Positions 14,973 through 23,912 are shown, counted from the stretch's first letter. The stretch is DNA of 64,000 bases from CAYWVR01 sp964461715 (GCA_964461715.1 CAYWVR010000007.1:1-64000); one strand, 5' to 3'. Made by a program: numbers and translations. The notes: generated from the letters alone by a model not told the origin.

Positions 14973-16863
14973 CGTGTCCTCGCTTCGCTTCCCGATCCCC
15001 CCCTCCGGCTCCATCGCCGGCCCGTCGTCTTGCCGACGGGGGCAGGAACCCTTGGTGCTGCCGCCGGGCCTCGGCGAAGGCCCGCAGCGCCTCGACGTCC
15101 GAGGCGCGTCCTTCACGGACGTCGCGACTGCGGGATTCGAGCGCTTCGTCCTGCTCGATCCCGCGGATCGCGGCGACCGCCTCCTCCAGGACCCGCACGA
15201 GCGGCCCCGGCCCGACGTCCGTCTCGCTTCGACAGCCGTCGATCGCCTCGCCTCGCTCCCACAGTTCGACGGCCAAGGCGCTGACGTCCGGGTCGTCCAT
15301 CCCCCGGACGATGCTCTGCACGTCGCCGTCGCGGCGGCCCTTCGAGGCGAGGATCGCCTCGTAGAGCCGCCGGAGCGGCTCGTCCATCACCTGCTCGGGC
15401 CCGACCGTGCGGGCCGCCTCCTCGGCGCCGCTCGGCCGATGGACGAGGGCCGTCATCAGGTCGCGCTCGGCGGCCCATCGCCGCCCGCGCACCGCCGGGG
15501 CGGGCAGGTCGCGCCCGACCTCGCGTCCGGCGGCGGAGCGTCCGGCGCGTCTCCGGACGCGGGCCAGCTCGGCCCGCAGCGCCGCCTCCGTGATGCCCAG
15601 GGCCGCGCTGATCTGCGTCAGGAGCAGGTCCCGCTTGACGCTCGGCTCGCGTCCCAGAAGGACCGTCTGCTGCGCGAGCGTCACCAGCATCGCGTCGAGG
15701 GCCCGCCGCTGGGCCGCCGGGCTTTCGGCCGCCCCGAACTCTGTACGGACGAGGGCCCACTTGTATTCGAGGGCCTCGGTCGCCCCGTCCAGGTGGGCCC
15801 GGAAGGCCTCGGCGCCGCCCTCGCGGCAGATGTCGAAGGGGTCGGTTCCCTCCGGCAGCGCCGCCACGTAGACACGGACGTCCTCGGCGAGGAAAAGTTC
15901 CAAGCCCCGGTCGGCGGCGCGGCGGCCGGCGAGGTCCGAGTCGAACACCAGAACCACCTCGTCGGCGTACCGTTTCAGGACGCGCACGTGCTCGGCCGTC
16001 AGGGCCGTGCCCAGCGTGGCCACGACGTTCGCCACGCCCACCTGGTAAGCCATGACGACGTCGGTGTAGCCCTCGACGACGACGGCGCGGCGGGCTTCCT
16101 GGATGGCCGTGCGTGCCTGCGGCAGGCCGTACAGGTTCTCTGCTTTTCGAAAGAGCGTTGTTTCGGGCGAGTTCAGGTACTTCGCCGGGTCCTCGCCCAG
16201 CGTCCGGCCTCCGAAGGCGATCGGACGGTTCAGCGGGTCCAGGATCGGGAAAATGACCCGATTCCGGAACCGGTCGTACGGTCCCGGGCCGCCGTCGCGC
16301 TGCGAGACGAGCCCGGCATGGGCAAGTCCGTCGCGCGGGACGCCGGCCCGCTCGGCCTGCTTCAGCAGGTAATCCCAGCTCTCCGGGGCGAACCCGATCC
16401 GGAACGTCTCGATCGAGGCGCTCGTGAAGCCGCGCGACGCCAGGTACGCGCGCGCCGTGCGTCCGGCCGTCTCGTCGGCGAGGGCGGCCTGGAAAGCCCG
16501 GGTGGCCCAGTCGAGGACCTTCCGAATCTCCTGCCGCCGACCGGCGCGTCGCCTCGCCTCGGGTTCGCTCTTCAGTTCGAGGCCGGCCCGGTCCGCGAGG
16601 ATTCGGACCGCCTCGGGGAAGGTCACGTTCTCCTTCAACATCACGAAGTTGAACACGCTTCCGCCGCGCCCGCATCCGAAGCACTTGAAGATCTGCTTCG
16701 ATGGACTCACGGTAAAGGAGGGAGTCTTCTCGGGATGGAACGGACAGAGCGCCGTATAGTCCTTGCCCGCCCGTTTGAGCGGGAAGTAGCTCTGCACGAC
16801 CTCCACAAGGTCGTTCGCGCGCGCAACTCGATCCAGGATGTCGTCCGCGTAGAGTCCCGACAC
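14965..16863 (-). CDS. dnaG: DNA primase DnaG
   Basis: Protein of 632 aa that synthesises RNA primers for replication. Order: CHC2 zinc-binding domain (CPFHPEKTPSF and FKCFGCGRGG), catalytic core (FRNRVIFPILDPLNRPIAFG), TOPRIM domain (VVVEGYTDVVMAYQVG and LVFDSDLAGRRAADRG), then a C-terminal helicase-interaction region. It starts at GTG 16863. The gene overlaps rpoD by 8 bp and is preceded by a near-consensus promoter. Length is within the normal 580-660 aa range. Confidence 0.96.
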   Translation of the reverse strand: MSGLYADDILDRVARANDLVEVVQSYFPLKRAGKDYTALCPFHPEKTPSFTVSPSKQIFKCFGCGRGGSVFNFVMLKENVTFPEAVRILADRAGLELKSEPEARRRAGRRQEIRKVLDWATRAFQAALADETAGRTARAYLASRGFTSASIETFRIGFAPESWDYLLKQAERAGVPRDGLAHAGLVSQRDGGPGPYDRFRNRVIFPILDPLNRPIAFGGRTLGEDPAKYLNSPETTLFRKAENLYGLPQARTAIQEARRAVVVEGYTDVVMAYQVGVANVVATLGTALTAEHVRVLKRYADEVVLVFDSDLAGRRAADRGLELFLAEDVRVYVAALPEGTDPFDICREGGAEAFRAHLDGATEALEYKWALVRTEFGAAESPAAQRRALDAMLVTLAQQTVLLGREPSVKRDLLLTQISAALGITEAALRAELARVRRRAGRSAAGREVGRDLPAPAVRGRRWAAERDLMTALVHRPSGAEEAARTVGPEQVMDEPLRRLYEAILASKGRRDGDVQSIVRGMDDPDVSALAVELWERGEAIDGCRSETDVGPGPLVRVLEEAVAAIRGIEQDEALESRSRDVREGRASDVEALRAFAEARRQHQGFLPPSARRRAGDGAGGGDREAKRGHDG

Positions 16864-16940
16864 ACCGCCGACCCGAACCCCTCACGTCCGTGGTCTGATC
16901 CCCCCGCCACAGGGAGGTCCTCTCAATTGTTAAGTCCTCA

Positions 16941-16968
16941 AGTATACCCCGAAACGGCCTCCTGTCAA
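16941..16968 (-). promoter_or_regulatory. near-consensus sigma-70 promoter of dnaG-rpoD
   Basis: Minus-strand TTGACA (16963-16968), 16-nt spacer, TATACT (16941-16946). The start point is about 70 nt upstream of the dnaG GTG. Confidence 0.8.
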
Positions 16969-17041
16969 GGGTTTCCGTTTAGCGAGGCACTTGCGTGGCA
17001 AGTGTTGGGGGTCGAGCGGCTCAGGCCGCACGCTCCGCGGC

Positions 17042-18256
17042 CTACCGCTCTCCGCCGCGGTAACGGTCGCGGTAGTCGGTCGGCGTGAGACCGACCTCCC
17101 GCTTGAACACGACGCTCAGCCGGGCCGGCGAAGAGAGCCCGCACTGGTCGGCGATCTCGGCCACCGGTACGCGCCCCTCGCGAAGCAGGCTCTTGGCTCG
17201 CTGGATTCGGAGGCGCATGATCTCCGCCTGGATGGTCCGTCCCAGCACCTTGCGGAACCGCTGCTCGATCGCCCGGCGAGACAGCGGCACGACGCGCAAA
17301 AGGTCCCGGACGCTGAGCCCCTCGCACGCCCGCTCGCGGATCGTCCGCAGGGCTCGGACCAGGGCCGGATCGTCCACGCTCAGCGTGTCGGTGGACTGGC
17401 GAGTCACCACCCCCCACGGTTCGATGGTCACCGGTTCGGCCGGACCCGCTTCGCCGGCGAGCATGCCATGAAGAATGTCGGCAGCTCGGTACCCCAGCCG
17501 CTGGAGGTCGAGGTCGACGCTGGAGAGCGGCGGCATGGTGGTCTCGCAGATGAGCTCGTCGTTGTCGACACCGAGAACCGCCACGTCCTCCGGCACGGTC
17601 AGCCCGAGCCGACTGCACGCCAGGGACACCTCCGCCGCGGCCAGGTCGTTGACGCCGACGACCGCGACGGGCTTGGGCAGGTCGCGAAGCCACCCCGCCA
17701 GGGCCCGTTCGCGGCGTCGCCATTCGGCCTCGCTGGTCGGCGTTTCGGGCCAGAACTCCTCGAAGTCCAGGCCGACCTCGCGCCCGTAGCGGCGGAGCCC
17801 CTCGCTTCGCTGCTTGGAGAACCAGCCGCTCGGCCAGCCGACGAACCCGATCCGGCGGAACCCGATGTTGCGGAAGTACTCCCCCGCCAGCCGACCCACC
17901 GCCCGGTTGTCGCACACCACGTGAGGACAACCGGTGGGCCGGTTGATCCCGGTGACGACGACCACCGGGATCGGGAGGTCGGGGACGGCCTCCACGAGCG
18001 CCTCTTCCCGCAGCTCTGTGCAAAGGCCCGACAACTCCCCCGCGTCGATGCGGCGGCGGATTCGCGCCAGGTCGAACCCCGAGGCGTGCGTCAGGTCCCA
18101 CGCGGCCGTCTCCTGGGTGTAACGGATCAGGCCACGAAGCACCTGGCGCCCGTAGCCCTGCGAGGTAGTGGTGACGGCCAGGACGGTGGGTTTGGGGGCC
18201 GAAGGCTCCACATCGGCGTTTTCGGAGGCGGTTTCGTGCGATCGGGCCAACATCAT
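17042..18256 (-). CDS. XylR-type AraC family transcriptional regulator
   Basis: Protein of 404 aa. Residues about 22-290 form a LacI-type periplasmic-binding sensor domain (VLAVTTTSQGYGRQVLRGLI, PVVVVTGINRP, NIGFRRIGFVGWPSGWFS, VAVLGVDNDELICETTMPPL). The last 100 residues are an AraC double helix-turn-helix (LSRRAIEQRFRKVLGRTIQA, IADQCGLSSPARLSVVFKRE). This arrangement is that of E. coli XylR, so a sugar ligand is likely. The start has two ATG codons (18256, 18253) with AGGAG upstream. It is divergent from the PEP-CTERM gene at 18389, whose 132-bp shared upstream region is a plausible operator site. Confidence 0.85.
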   Translation of the reverse strand: MMLARSHETASENADVEPSAPKPTVLAVTTTSQGYGRQVLRGLIRYTQETAAWDLTHASGFDLARIRRRIDAGELSGLCTELREEALVEAVPDLPIPVVVVTGINRPTGCPHVVCDNRAVGRLAGEYFRNIGFRRIGFVGWPSGWFSKQRSEGLRRYGREVGLDFEEFWPETPTSEAEWRRRERALAGWLRDLPKPVAVVGVNDLAAAEVSLACSRLGLTVPEDVAVLGVDNDELICETTMPPLSSVDLDLQRLGYRAADILHGMLAGEAGPAEPVTIEPWGVVTRQSTDTLSVDDPALVRALRTIRERACEGLSVRDLLRVVPLSRRAIEQRFRKVLGRTIQAEIMRLRIQRAKSLLREGRVPVAEIADQCGLSSPARLSVVFKREVGLTPTDYRDRYRGGER

Positions 18257-18388
18257 AATGTGCGCTCCTGCGAAACACTCTTGCGCTGCATGATAAGCGC
18301 GGAGCCCGGTTCTGTGCTACTCTTTTCTTGAGAGGATGGAAACCACACACGTCTTCAGGTGAACCGAACACGGAGAAAAGGATCTGAC

Positions 18389-19159
18389 ATGCGAATCGTG
18401 ACAAGCCTGCTGATTGCTGCCGTTCTCACTGCCGCGCCGACTGCTGTACTCGCGGGCGTCATCTACACCGAGACGTTCGACCCGGGTGTGGATGGCAATG
18501 ACGAGAACTGGTCCAATGGGTCCGGGCCCGCCGTGGTTGGGTGGCAGTCGCACGTCGGCGTGGGCGCTCAAGACACCAGCACCTGGGGCGGTGGGGGCGA
18601 CTTCGATGACTGGGGCACGTCCAGCTCGGGGAGTAACGGCCAGGCCGGCACTACAGGCTACGCGGCCAACACCCGAAGCGACGACGCGGAAGATGCCAGC
18701 ATCAGCATCCTCTGGACCGAAGAGGCGCTCTCCCGCACGGGCCAGGAGATCGAGACCATCAGTTTCTACCTGAAAAACAGCGACAGCAATGCGCCGTTCC
18801 ATGTCGCCGTCGAGATCGGGAGCAACTGGTATTCAACGGTTGCTTCGTACACGCAGAACGACAGCAACAACTGGACGCAGCAGGTCTTCAACTGGACCAC
18901 CGCCGCCTCGGCATGGAACGACCTGAACTTCACGCCCGGTGGCGAGAGTTCCCCGCCGGGCGGGACGCTGTCGACCGGCAGCGCACTGACTTCGGCCCTG
19001 CCCGGCGGCAACGTGACGGCCTTTGGATTGGTGCTTAATGCGAATGAAGAAAACACCGTTCGTGTGGATACGTTTGAGGTCACTGCCATCCCCGAGCCGG
19101 CGACGCTGGCCCTGCTGGGCCTCGGCGGCCTGGGGCTGGTGATGCGGCGGCGCCGCTGA
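18389..19159 (+). CDS. PEP-CTERM sorting-domain exported protein
   Basis: Protein of 256 aa from ATG 18389, which has AAAAGGA upstream; an in-frame ATG at 18359 lacks a signal-peptide-like start. Signal peptide at residues 1-23 (ending AVLAG). The mature protein is Gly/Asn/Ser/Thr-rich with beta-strand character (TETFDPGVDGNDENW, WYSTVASYTQNDSNNWTQQ). The C-terminus is a textbook PEP-CTERM signal: PEPATLALLGLGGLGLV then MRRRR, cut and anchored by exosortase in exopolysaccharide-producing bacteria. Sequence around the 3' end is repeated across the assembly gap that follows. Its divergent neighbour is a XylR-type regulator that may control it. Confidence 0.85.
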   Translation: MRIVTSLLIAAVLTAAPTAVLAGVIYTETFDPGVDGNDENWSNGSGPAVVGWQSHVGVGAQDTSTWGGGGDFDDWGTSSSGSNGQAGTTGYAANTRSDDAEDASISILWTEEALSRTGQEIETISFYLKNSDSNAPFHVAVEIGSNWYSTVASYTQNDSNNWTQQVFNWTTAASAWNDLNFTPGGESSPPGGTLSTGSALTSALPGGNVTAFGLVLNANEENTVRVDTFEVTAIPEPATLALLGLGGLGLVMRRRR

Positions 19160-19175
19160 CGAAGCCGCGAACCTC
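19121..19175 (+). repeat. 55-bp copy 1 flanking the assembly gap
   Basis: Identical over 55 bp to 19276-19330. It includes the end of the PEP-CTERM gene and its stop codon. An exact 55-bp match on both sides of an N run suggests two contigs sharing a k-mer-length overlap that a scaffolder did not merge. Confidence 0.85.
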
Positions 19176-19275
19176 NNNNNNNNNNNNNNNNNNNNNNNNN
19201 NNNNNNNNNNNNNNNNNNNNNNNNNNNNNNNNNNNNNNNNNNNNNNNNNNNNNNNNNNNNNNNNNNNNNNNNNNN
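19176..19275. other. scaffold gap of 100 N
   Basis: One hundred undetermined bases, the conventional placeholder for a gap of unknown size. Confidence 0.98.
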
Positions 19276-19330
19276 CTCGGCGGCCTGGGGCTGGTGATGC
19301 GGCGGCGCCGCTGACGAAGCCGCGAACCTC
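19276..19330 (+). repeat. 55-bp copy 2 flanking the assembly gap
   Basis: Exact repeat of 19121-19175, again containing the PEP-CTERM C-terminal codons and stop. Either an assembly overlap or the tail of a second, near-identical PEP-CTERM gene hidden in the gap. Confidence 0.85.
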
Positions 19331-19336
19331 CTGCCG

Positions 19337-19374
19337 AAGGGGTGGGATCTGCCGCGTGCGGGTCCCGCCCCTTT
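19337..19374 (+). terminator. probable terminator of the PEP-CTERM transcript
   Basis: An 11-bp stem with one mismatch (AAGGGGTGGGA at 19337-19347 with TCCCGCCCCTT at 19363-19373), followed by T. It lies about 25 nt after the stop codon in the second flank copy, where a terminator for that gene is expected. Confidence 0.5.
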
Positions 19375-19768
19375 GCCGTGCGCCGAAGCGACCGGCGGCA
19401 ACGCGCAGGCGCATACCTTGCGTGGTCCGTCGGAACGCCGGAACACGAGGGCCGGGGCTTCGCCCCTGTCCCGTCCCGGGACGTCAGGCCCGCCCGCTGA
19501 ACGTTTACACATCGATGTCGTCGACGATCTCTCGCAGCTCGTCGCCGGAGGGATCGTTCGAGCCGCCGCATCAGCGGCTCGTCCGGCAGGTGCCGCAGCA
19601 CCAAGTCCACCGGACGCCCCTTACGAACAACGCAAAGGGCTCTTTAAATGGCCTTTCGGGCGGGCCGCGGCCGATAAACCGGGCGGGGGGCGTTCGCTTG
19701 ACAGCCGCGGCCCGCCGCGCCCACAATGTGTCCCGGCCCCACCGCAGCGCCTCGGGCAAGGGAAACCC
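19375..19768. other. spacer without an intact gene
   Basis: Between the terminator and the start of the UbiA-family gene no intact reading frame is supported. A possible minus-strand gene remnant lies at 19505-19610. TTGACA at 19698-19703 with CACAAT 18 nt on is a weak promoter candidate for the downstream glycan genes. Confidence 0.5.
19505..19610 (-). pseudogene. possible short frameshifted gene remnant
   Basis: On the minus strand, VDLVLRHLPDEPLMRRLER reads well in one frame; after a frame change near 19553 the sequence SGDELREIVDDIDV ends in a stop, a natural-looking C-terminus. Together they suggest the last 35 codons of a small gene, broken by one indel. The family was not recognised and an upstream stop is close, so this is weak. 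Confidence 0.25.
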
Positions 19769-20647
19769 TTGAGCACGATCCGACATCTGGTCCGCCTGGC
19801 CCGCCCCCATCACTGGATCAAGAACCTCTTCGTCTTTGCCGCCATGGTCTTCGGCCGCCGCGTCGCCGACCCTGCGGCGTGGGTCGCGACCCTGGGGACG
19901 TTCGCGGCGTTCTGCCTGGCTTCGAGCGGCGTCTATGCTCTGAACGACGTCCTTGACCGAAAGGCCGACGCCCGCCACCCGGTCAAGAAGGACCGGCCGG
20001 TGGCCTCCGGAGCGGTCGGTCCCGGCGCGGCCCTGGGGCTGGCGCTTGTGCTCGCGGCGGGGGGCACGGTCGTGGCCCGGGTCTTGGGGCCGAAGGTCGC
20101 GGGGTGTGTCGGCGTGTACCTGGTGCTGATGGCGGCGTACTCGATGGGCCTCAAGCGTCTGGCGATCCTCGACGTGCTGATCCTGGCGACGGGATTCGTC
20201 ATCCGGGCCTACGCGGGGGGGGTGGCGATCCCCGTTGAGATCAGCCCGTGGCTGCTTCTGTGTACGTTGACGCTCAGCCTCTTCCTCGGGTTCGCGAAGC
20301 GTGAGAGCGAGCGGGCGGCCCTTGGCGACGGTGCCGAGGCGACGCGGACCGTCGGCTGGGCCTTTTACACCCAGCGGGCCCTCGAACACATGATGACCGT
20401 GTCGGCGGGTCTCGCGATCGTCACGTACATGCTCTACACCGTCTCGCCGCGCACCCTCGCCCACCTCGGCCACCCGTGGATGCTGGTGACGGTGCTGCCG
20501 GTCGTGTACGGCGTCTTCCGGTTCTACAGCCGGGCGATCACGGGCGAGGTGACGGGCCCGGTGGAGATGGTACGGCGCGACCCGGCGTTCGTGGTGGCCC
20601 TGCTGGTGTGGGTGGCGATGGCCGCCGGGGTGCTCTTTCTTCTCTAG
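19769..20647 (+). CDS. UbiA-family polyprenyl-phosphate phosphoribosyltransferase (DPPR synthase-like)
   Basis: Protein of 292 aa from TTG 19769 with AAGGGA upstream; the open frame further 5' crosses non-coding sequence. It starts RHLVRLARPHHWIKNLFVFA, typical of this group. The first Asp-rich motif NDVLDRKADARHPVKKDRP and the second region YSMGLKRLAILDVLILATGF match the decaprenyl-phosphate phosphoribose branch of the UbiA superfamily rather than quinone prenyltransferases. About eight membrane helices. In mycobacteria such an enzyme moves phosphoribose from PRPP to a polyprenyl phosphate for arabinan synthesis. The next gene is 18 bp downstream and encodes a GT-C-like protein, supporting a glycan-export locus. 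Confidence 0.8.
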   Translation: MSTIRHLVRLARPHHWIKNLFVFAAMVFGRRVADPAAWVATLGTFAAFCLASSGVYALNDVLDRKADARHPVKKDRPVASGAVGPGAALGLALVLAAGGTVVARVLGPKVAGCVGVYLVLMAAYSMGLKRLAILDVLILATGFVIRAYAGGVAIPVEISPWLLLCTLTLSLFLGFAKRESERAALGDGAEATRTVGWAFYTQRALEHMMTVSAGLAIVTYMLYTVSPRTLAHLGHPWMLVTVLPVVYGVFRFYSRAITGEVTGPVEMVRRDPAFVVALLVWVAMAAGVLFLL

Positions 20648-20665
20648 CAGGGGGCGAGCGGGCGG

Positions 20666-22246
20666 GTGACCTCGGGCCGGAGCCAATCGGATGCCTTGCC
20701 GCACGCCGGCCGGCGGCCGGGGCCCGCGGGGGTCTGGCTCCTCGGGTTCTCGGCGGCACTGACGCTCTACGTCCTGACGCTCCTTCCGAATCTCGCGTGG
20801 CAGGATAGCGGCGAGTACCAGTGGTCCGCGGCAAAACTCGTGTGGCCGCCGACGGTCGAGAGCCCCTGGTGCCGCCCCGGCGAGGCCGTCCGCGTCCATC
20901 CCTGGTTCCTGGTCACGGCCCGGCTCGTGGGGGCGGGGCCGTGGAGCGCGGCGCGGGCGGCGAACCTGACGTCGGCGCTCAGCATGGCCCTGGCCGTGGC
21001 GAACGTGGCCCTCTTGGCCCTGCTGGTGACGGGGCGGCGGAGGGCGGCGCTCGTGGCGGGTCTCGCGATGGCGGTGGGCCACACGGTTTGGACCTTTGGC
21101 GTCATGAGCGAGGTGCTGGGGTGGACGGCGGCGCTCGTGTCGGCGGAGATGCTCTGCGCGTGGGCGTGGGGGCGGCAGGGAAGGACGCGATGGCTTGTCC
21201 TGCTTTTCCTCGCCAACGGCATCGCGATCAGCAACCACATGATGGCGGCCCTTAGCCTCATCGTGTGGGCCGGGTGGGTGGTCGTCCTGTGCGTGCGGAG
21301 GAAGGCCCCGGCGTGGGTGATTCCAGCCGGGCTGGGGGCGTGGCTCGTCGGGGGTACGCTCTACTGGATCGTCCTCGGGATCGAGTACGGCCTGACGGGA
21401 AGCCTCGAAGCGACGCTTGTCTCGGCCACGGTCGGGGGCTTCGGCGGGGCGGCATGGAACCTGGCGGCGGCGCCGTCGCTCTTTGGGCGGAGCGTTCTCT
21501 ACGTGGGCCTGAACTATCCGACGCCGCTCGCGCTGCTCATTGTCGTGGGCGCGGTTGTCCTGGTGCGGCGGCGGGACGGATTCGGGCGGGCGATCGTCGT
21601 CCTCGGCGTGGTGCTGTTCGTGTGGGCGGCCCGGTATCGCGTGCCGGACCAGTTCTCCTTCTTCGTTCCGTTCTATGCGGTGTCGAGCGTGTGGATCGGG
21701 GTGGGCGCGGCGTGGGTGCTCGTGCGTTGGCCACGGGCGACGGTCGTGCTGGTGGGGCTGGCCTTGCTTCCGGTGGGCGTGTATGCGGTTCTTCCGCGGG
21801 CCTCGCGGGCGGCGGGGTTCGTCTTCTTCCAGCGGGAGCTTCCGTATCGCGATCCGTACCGGTACTTCCTCCAGCCGTGGAAGTGCGGGGAGCGAAGCGC
21901 GCGACGGTTCGCGGAGGAGGCTCTGGAGGCCCTCCCGCCGCGCGCCCTGCTGCTCCCCGACACGACGCCCGAGCCGCCGCTGGTCTACGTGCAGGAGATG
22001 GAGGGCCGCCGCCCGGATGTCGAGGTGGTGGGGCCCTACGAGGCGCGGTTCGACCCCACGGTGGCCCGGTATTGGGAAAGCGAGACGAACCTGATGCCGG
22101 AGCTTCGCGCCGAGGGCCGGCGCGTGTTCGTCGTCTCGGCCGAGCCGGGCTATGTGCCGCCCTGGGTCCGCAAGCACGGGCGGCTCGTGCCGTTCGCAGA
22201 CATTCTGTACGAGGTCCGGCCGCGCGGATCGGAGGGCGGGCCATGA
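20666..22246 (+). CDS. DUF2723/GT117-like membrane glycosyltransferase
   Basis: Protein of 526 aa from GTG 20666. After a short polar start come 10-12 membrane helices. The N-terminal loop LLPNLAWQDSGEYQWSAA followed by RVHPWFLVTARLV corresponds to the DUF2723 pattern (…DSGE… then …HPPG/HPWF…), now classed among GT-C-type protein glycosyltransferases. The C-terminal part is soluble (LPPRALLLPDTTPEPPLVYV; DVEVVGPYEARFDPTVARYW). It probably uses a lipid-linked sugar, possibly that made by the preceding enzyme. Its stop codon overlaps the next start (ATGA), so it is translationally coupled to the sugar transferase. Confidence 0.75.
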   Translation: MTSGRSQSDALPHAGRRPGPAGVWLLGFSAALTLYVLTLLPNLAWQDSGEYQWSAAKLVWPPTVESPWCRPGEAVRVHPWFLVTARLVGAGPWSAARAANLTSALSMALAVANVALLALLVTGRRRAALVAGLAMAVGHTVWTFGVMSEVLGWTAALVSAEMLCAWAWGRQGRTRWLVLLFLANGIAISNHMMAALSLIVWAGWVVVLCVRRKAPAWVIPAGLGAWLVGGTLYWIVLGIEYGLTGSLEATLVSATVGGFGGAAWNLAAAPSLFGRSVLYVGLNYPTPLALLIVVGAVVLVRRRDGFGRAIVVLGVVLFVWAARYRVPDQFSFFVPFYAVSSVWIGVGAAWVLVRWPRATVVLVGLALLPVGVYAVLPRASRAAGFVFFQRELPYRDPYRYFLQPWKCGERSARRFAEEALEALPPRALLLPDTTPEPPLVYVQEMEGRRPDVEVVGPYEARFDPTVARYWESETNLMPELRAEGRRVFVVSAEPGYVPPWVRKHGRLVPFADILYEVRPRGSEGGP

Positions 22247-22830
22247 GCCGCGCCGAGCGCGTCCTCAAGCGCCTCATGGACGTTGTCGTGGCCGGGGGTC
22301 TGCTGGTCGTGGGCTGGCCGTTCCTGGCGGCCCTGGCGCTGCTCGTGAAGATCGACAGCCCCGGCCCCGCGCTCTTTTGCCAGGAGCGGGCCGGCAAGGA
22401 CGGGAAGCCCTTCAGGATGCTCAAGTTCCGGACGATGCGCGTCGAGGCCGACCCGTACGGCGTGAGTCCGAAGGGGCGCGAGGATCCGCGCATGACCCCC
22501 CTCGGCCGCATCCTCCGCGAGACAAGCCTCGACGAGTTGCCGCAACTCTGGAACGTCCTCCTCGGCGACATGAGCCTCGTGGGCCCGCGGCCGCTCTACA
22601 TGAGCCAGGCCCGGGCCTTCACGCCCCGCCAGCGCAAGCGCCTCGAAGTGCGACCCGGCATCACGGGCCTCGCCCAGGTCCAGGGGCGCGGTGAAGTGCC
22701 GCACGAGAAGAAGCTCGAAATCGACGCCCGGTACGTCGAGCGTCAGAGCCTGGCGCTGGACCTTCGGATTCTGGCGCGGTCGGCGGTGCGGGTGGTCGGC
22801 GGGGGTCAAGCCTATCAGGGATGGGATTGA
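22243..22830 (+). CDS. undecaprenyl-phosphate sugar-1-phosphate transferase (bacterial sugar transferase family)
   Basis: Protein of 195 aa. The short form of the WcaJ/RfbP-type phosphoglycosyltransferases: one N-terminal reentrant helix (KRLMDVVVAGGLLVVGWPFL), then IDSPGPALFCQERAGKDG, FRMLKFRTMRVEADP, LRETSLDELPQLWNVLLGD, MSLVGPRPLYMSQ and RPGITGLAQVQGRGE. The adjacent Asp-Glu in TSLDELPQ is the catalytic pair. It moves a sugar-1-phosphate onto the lipid carrier, starting glycan assembly. The ATG overlaps the upstream stop by 4 bp. Confidence 0.92.
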   Translation: MSRAERVLKRLMDVVVAGGLLVVGWPFLAALALLVKIDSPGPALFCQERAGKDGKPFRMLKFRTMRVEADPYGVSPKGREDPRMTPLGRILRETSLDELPQLWNVLLGDMSLVGPRPLYMSQARAFTPRQRKRLEVRPGITGLAQVQGRGEVPHEKKLEIDARYVERQSLALDLRILARSAVRVVGGGQAYQGWD

Positions 22831-22839
22831 ACCGTTCTG

Positions 22840-22867
22840 TTGACAGTTCGCCTCGGGGGGCTATGCT
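22840..22867 (+). promoter_or_regulatory. sigma-70-like promoter of the ATP-grasp gene
   Basis: TTGACA (22840-22845), 16-nt spacer, TATGCT (22862-22867); the ATG follows 62 nt later. Confidence 0.7.
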
Positions 22868-22928
22868 AAGGACACGTGAAGGTCGCCCCGGGAACGTGGT
22901 GTTGCGTCCGGCACCCTGAGACACGACG

Positions 22929-23912
22929 ATGGCCGACGGGCTGAACATTCTGTTTACGTGCGTGGGGCGGCGGGTGAGCCTGCTCCGGCAGTTCCGTCGC
23001 GCCCTGGAGGACCTCGGCGTCCCGGGGCGGATCATCGGCACGGACTGGTCGCCCTTGGCCCCCGCGTACTACGTCGCGGACGAGGCGTTCATCGTCCCCG
23101 GCGTCAATGCCCCGAACTACGTCGATGCGTTGGTGGATGTCGTCCGGCGGCGCGCGGTGAGCCTCGTCATCCCGCTCATCGATTGGGAGCTGTCGCTGCT
23201 GGCGGAGGCCCGCGAGCGGTTCCGGGAGGCGGGGGCCCGCGTGCTCGTCTCCAATACGCGGATCACTGATATCTGTCGCGACAAGGATACGACCTGCACG
23301 TTCCTGGCCGAGCACGGCCTCGGCACGCCGCGGATTCTGTCACACAAAGAGGCGGCGAAGGGGCCGTTCCCGGTGATCCTGAAGGCGCGGTACGGATCGA
23401 GCGCGAAGAACGTGCACGAGGTCCATTCGGCCCGCGGGCTCCAACGTCTAGGCCGGCGAGGCGAGGACATCGTCATCCAGGAATACGTCAAGGGCCCCGA
23501 GTACACGGTGGACGTCTATGCCGACTTCGCCGGGCGACCACGCGTCGCCGTGCCGCGGGAGCGACTCCAGGTCCGGGCCGGGGAGGTGGCGAAGGCCCGC
23601 ACGGTCCGCGACGCGAACGTGATCCGGGAGAGCTTGCGGCTGGTCGAGGCGCTCGGGGAGTGCGTCGGCGTCATTACCTGCCAGTGCCGCGTCACCAACG
23701 GTAGCGAGGTGAAGTTCTTCGACCTGAACCCGCGCTTCGGGGGCGGGGTGCCGCTCGCGATCGAGGCCGGGGCCGACTTCCCCCGATGGATCATCCAGGA
23801 GGCGCTCGGCCGCACCCCCGAAATCGACTCCGACGGATGGCGCGACGGCCTCTACATGCTCCGCTACGACGCCGAGGTCTTTCGCCACGTCGACGACATG
23901 CCGGAGCCGTGA
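22929..23912 (+). CDS. ATP-grasp enzyme (CarB/PylC-like ligase)
   Basis: Protein of 327 aa. The pre-ATP-grasp domain begins ILFTCVGRRVSLLRQFRRAL and contains VIPLIDWELSLLAEARERF, corresponding to the PTID-type loop of CarB-like ATP-grasp ligases. The ATP-grasp part has FPVILKARYGSSAKNVHEV, VIQEYVKGPEYTVDVYADF and the metal-binding KFFDLNPRFGGGVPLAIEAG. Such stand-alone ligases often sit in polysaccharide clusters and join an amino or carboxyl group to a carrier or sugar. The substrate is unknown. Own promoter, but next to the glycan genes. Confidence 0.85.
   Translation: MADGLNILFTCVGRRVSLLRQFRRALEDLGVPGRIIGTDWSPLAPAYYVADEAFIVPGVNAPNYVDALVDVVRRRAVSLVIPLIDWELSLLAEARERFREAGARVLVSNTRITDICRDKDTTCTFLAEHGLGTPRILSHKEAAKGPFPVILKARYGSSAKNVHEVHSARGLQRLGRRGEDIVIQEYVKGPEYTVDVYADFAGRPRVAVPRERLQVRAGEVAKARTVRDANVIRESLRLVEALGECVGVITCQCRVTNGSEVKFFDLNPRFGGGVPLAIEAGADFPRWIIQEALGRTPEIDSDGWRDGLYMLRYDAEVFRHVDDMPEP

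Noticed and set aside
13260..17088. Long plus-strand frames opposite rpoD and dnaG
   Set aside because: They mirror two certain genes and show no recognisable protein features.
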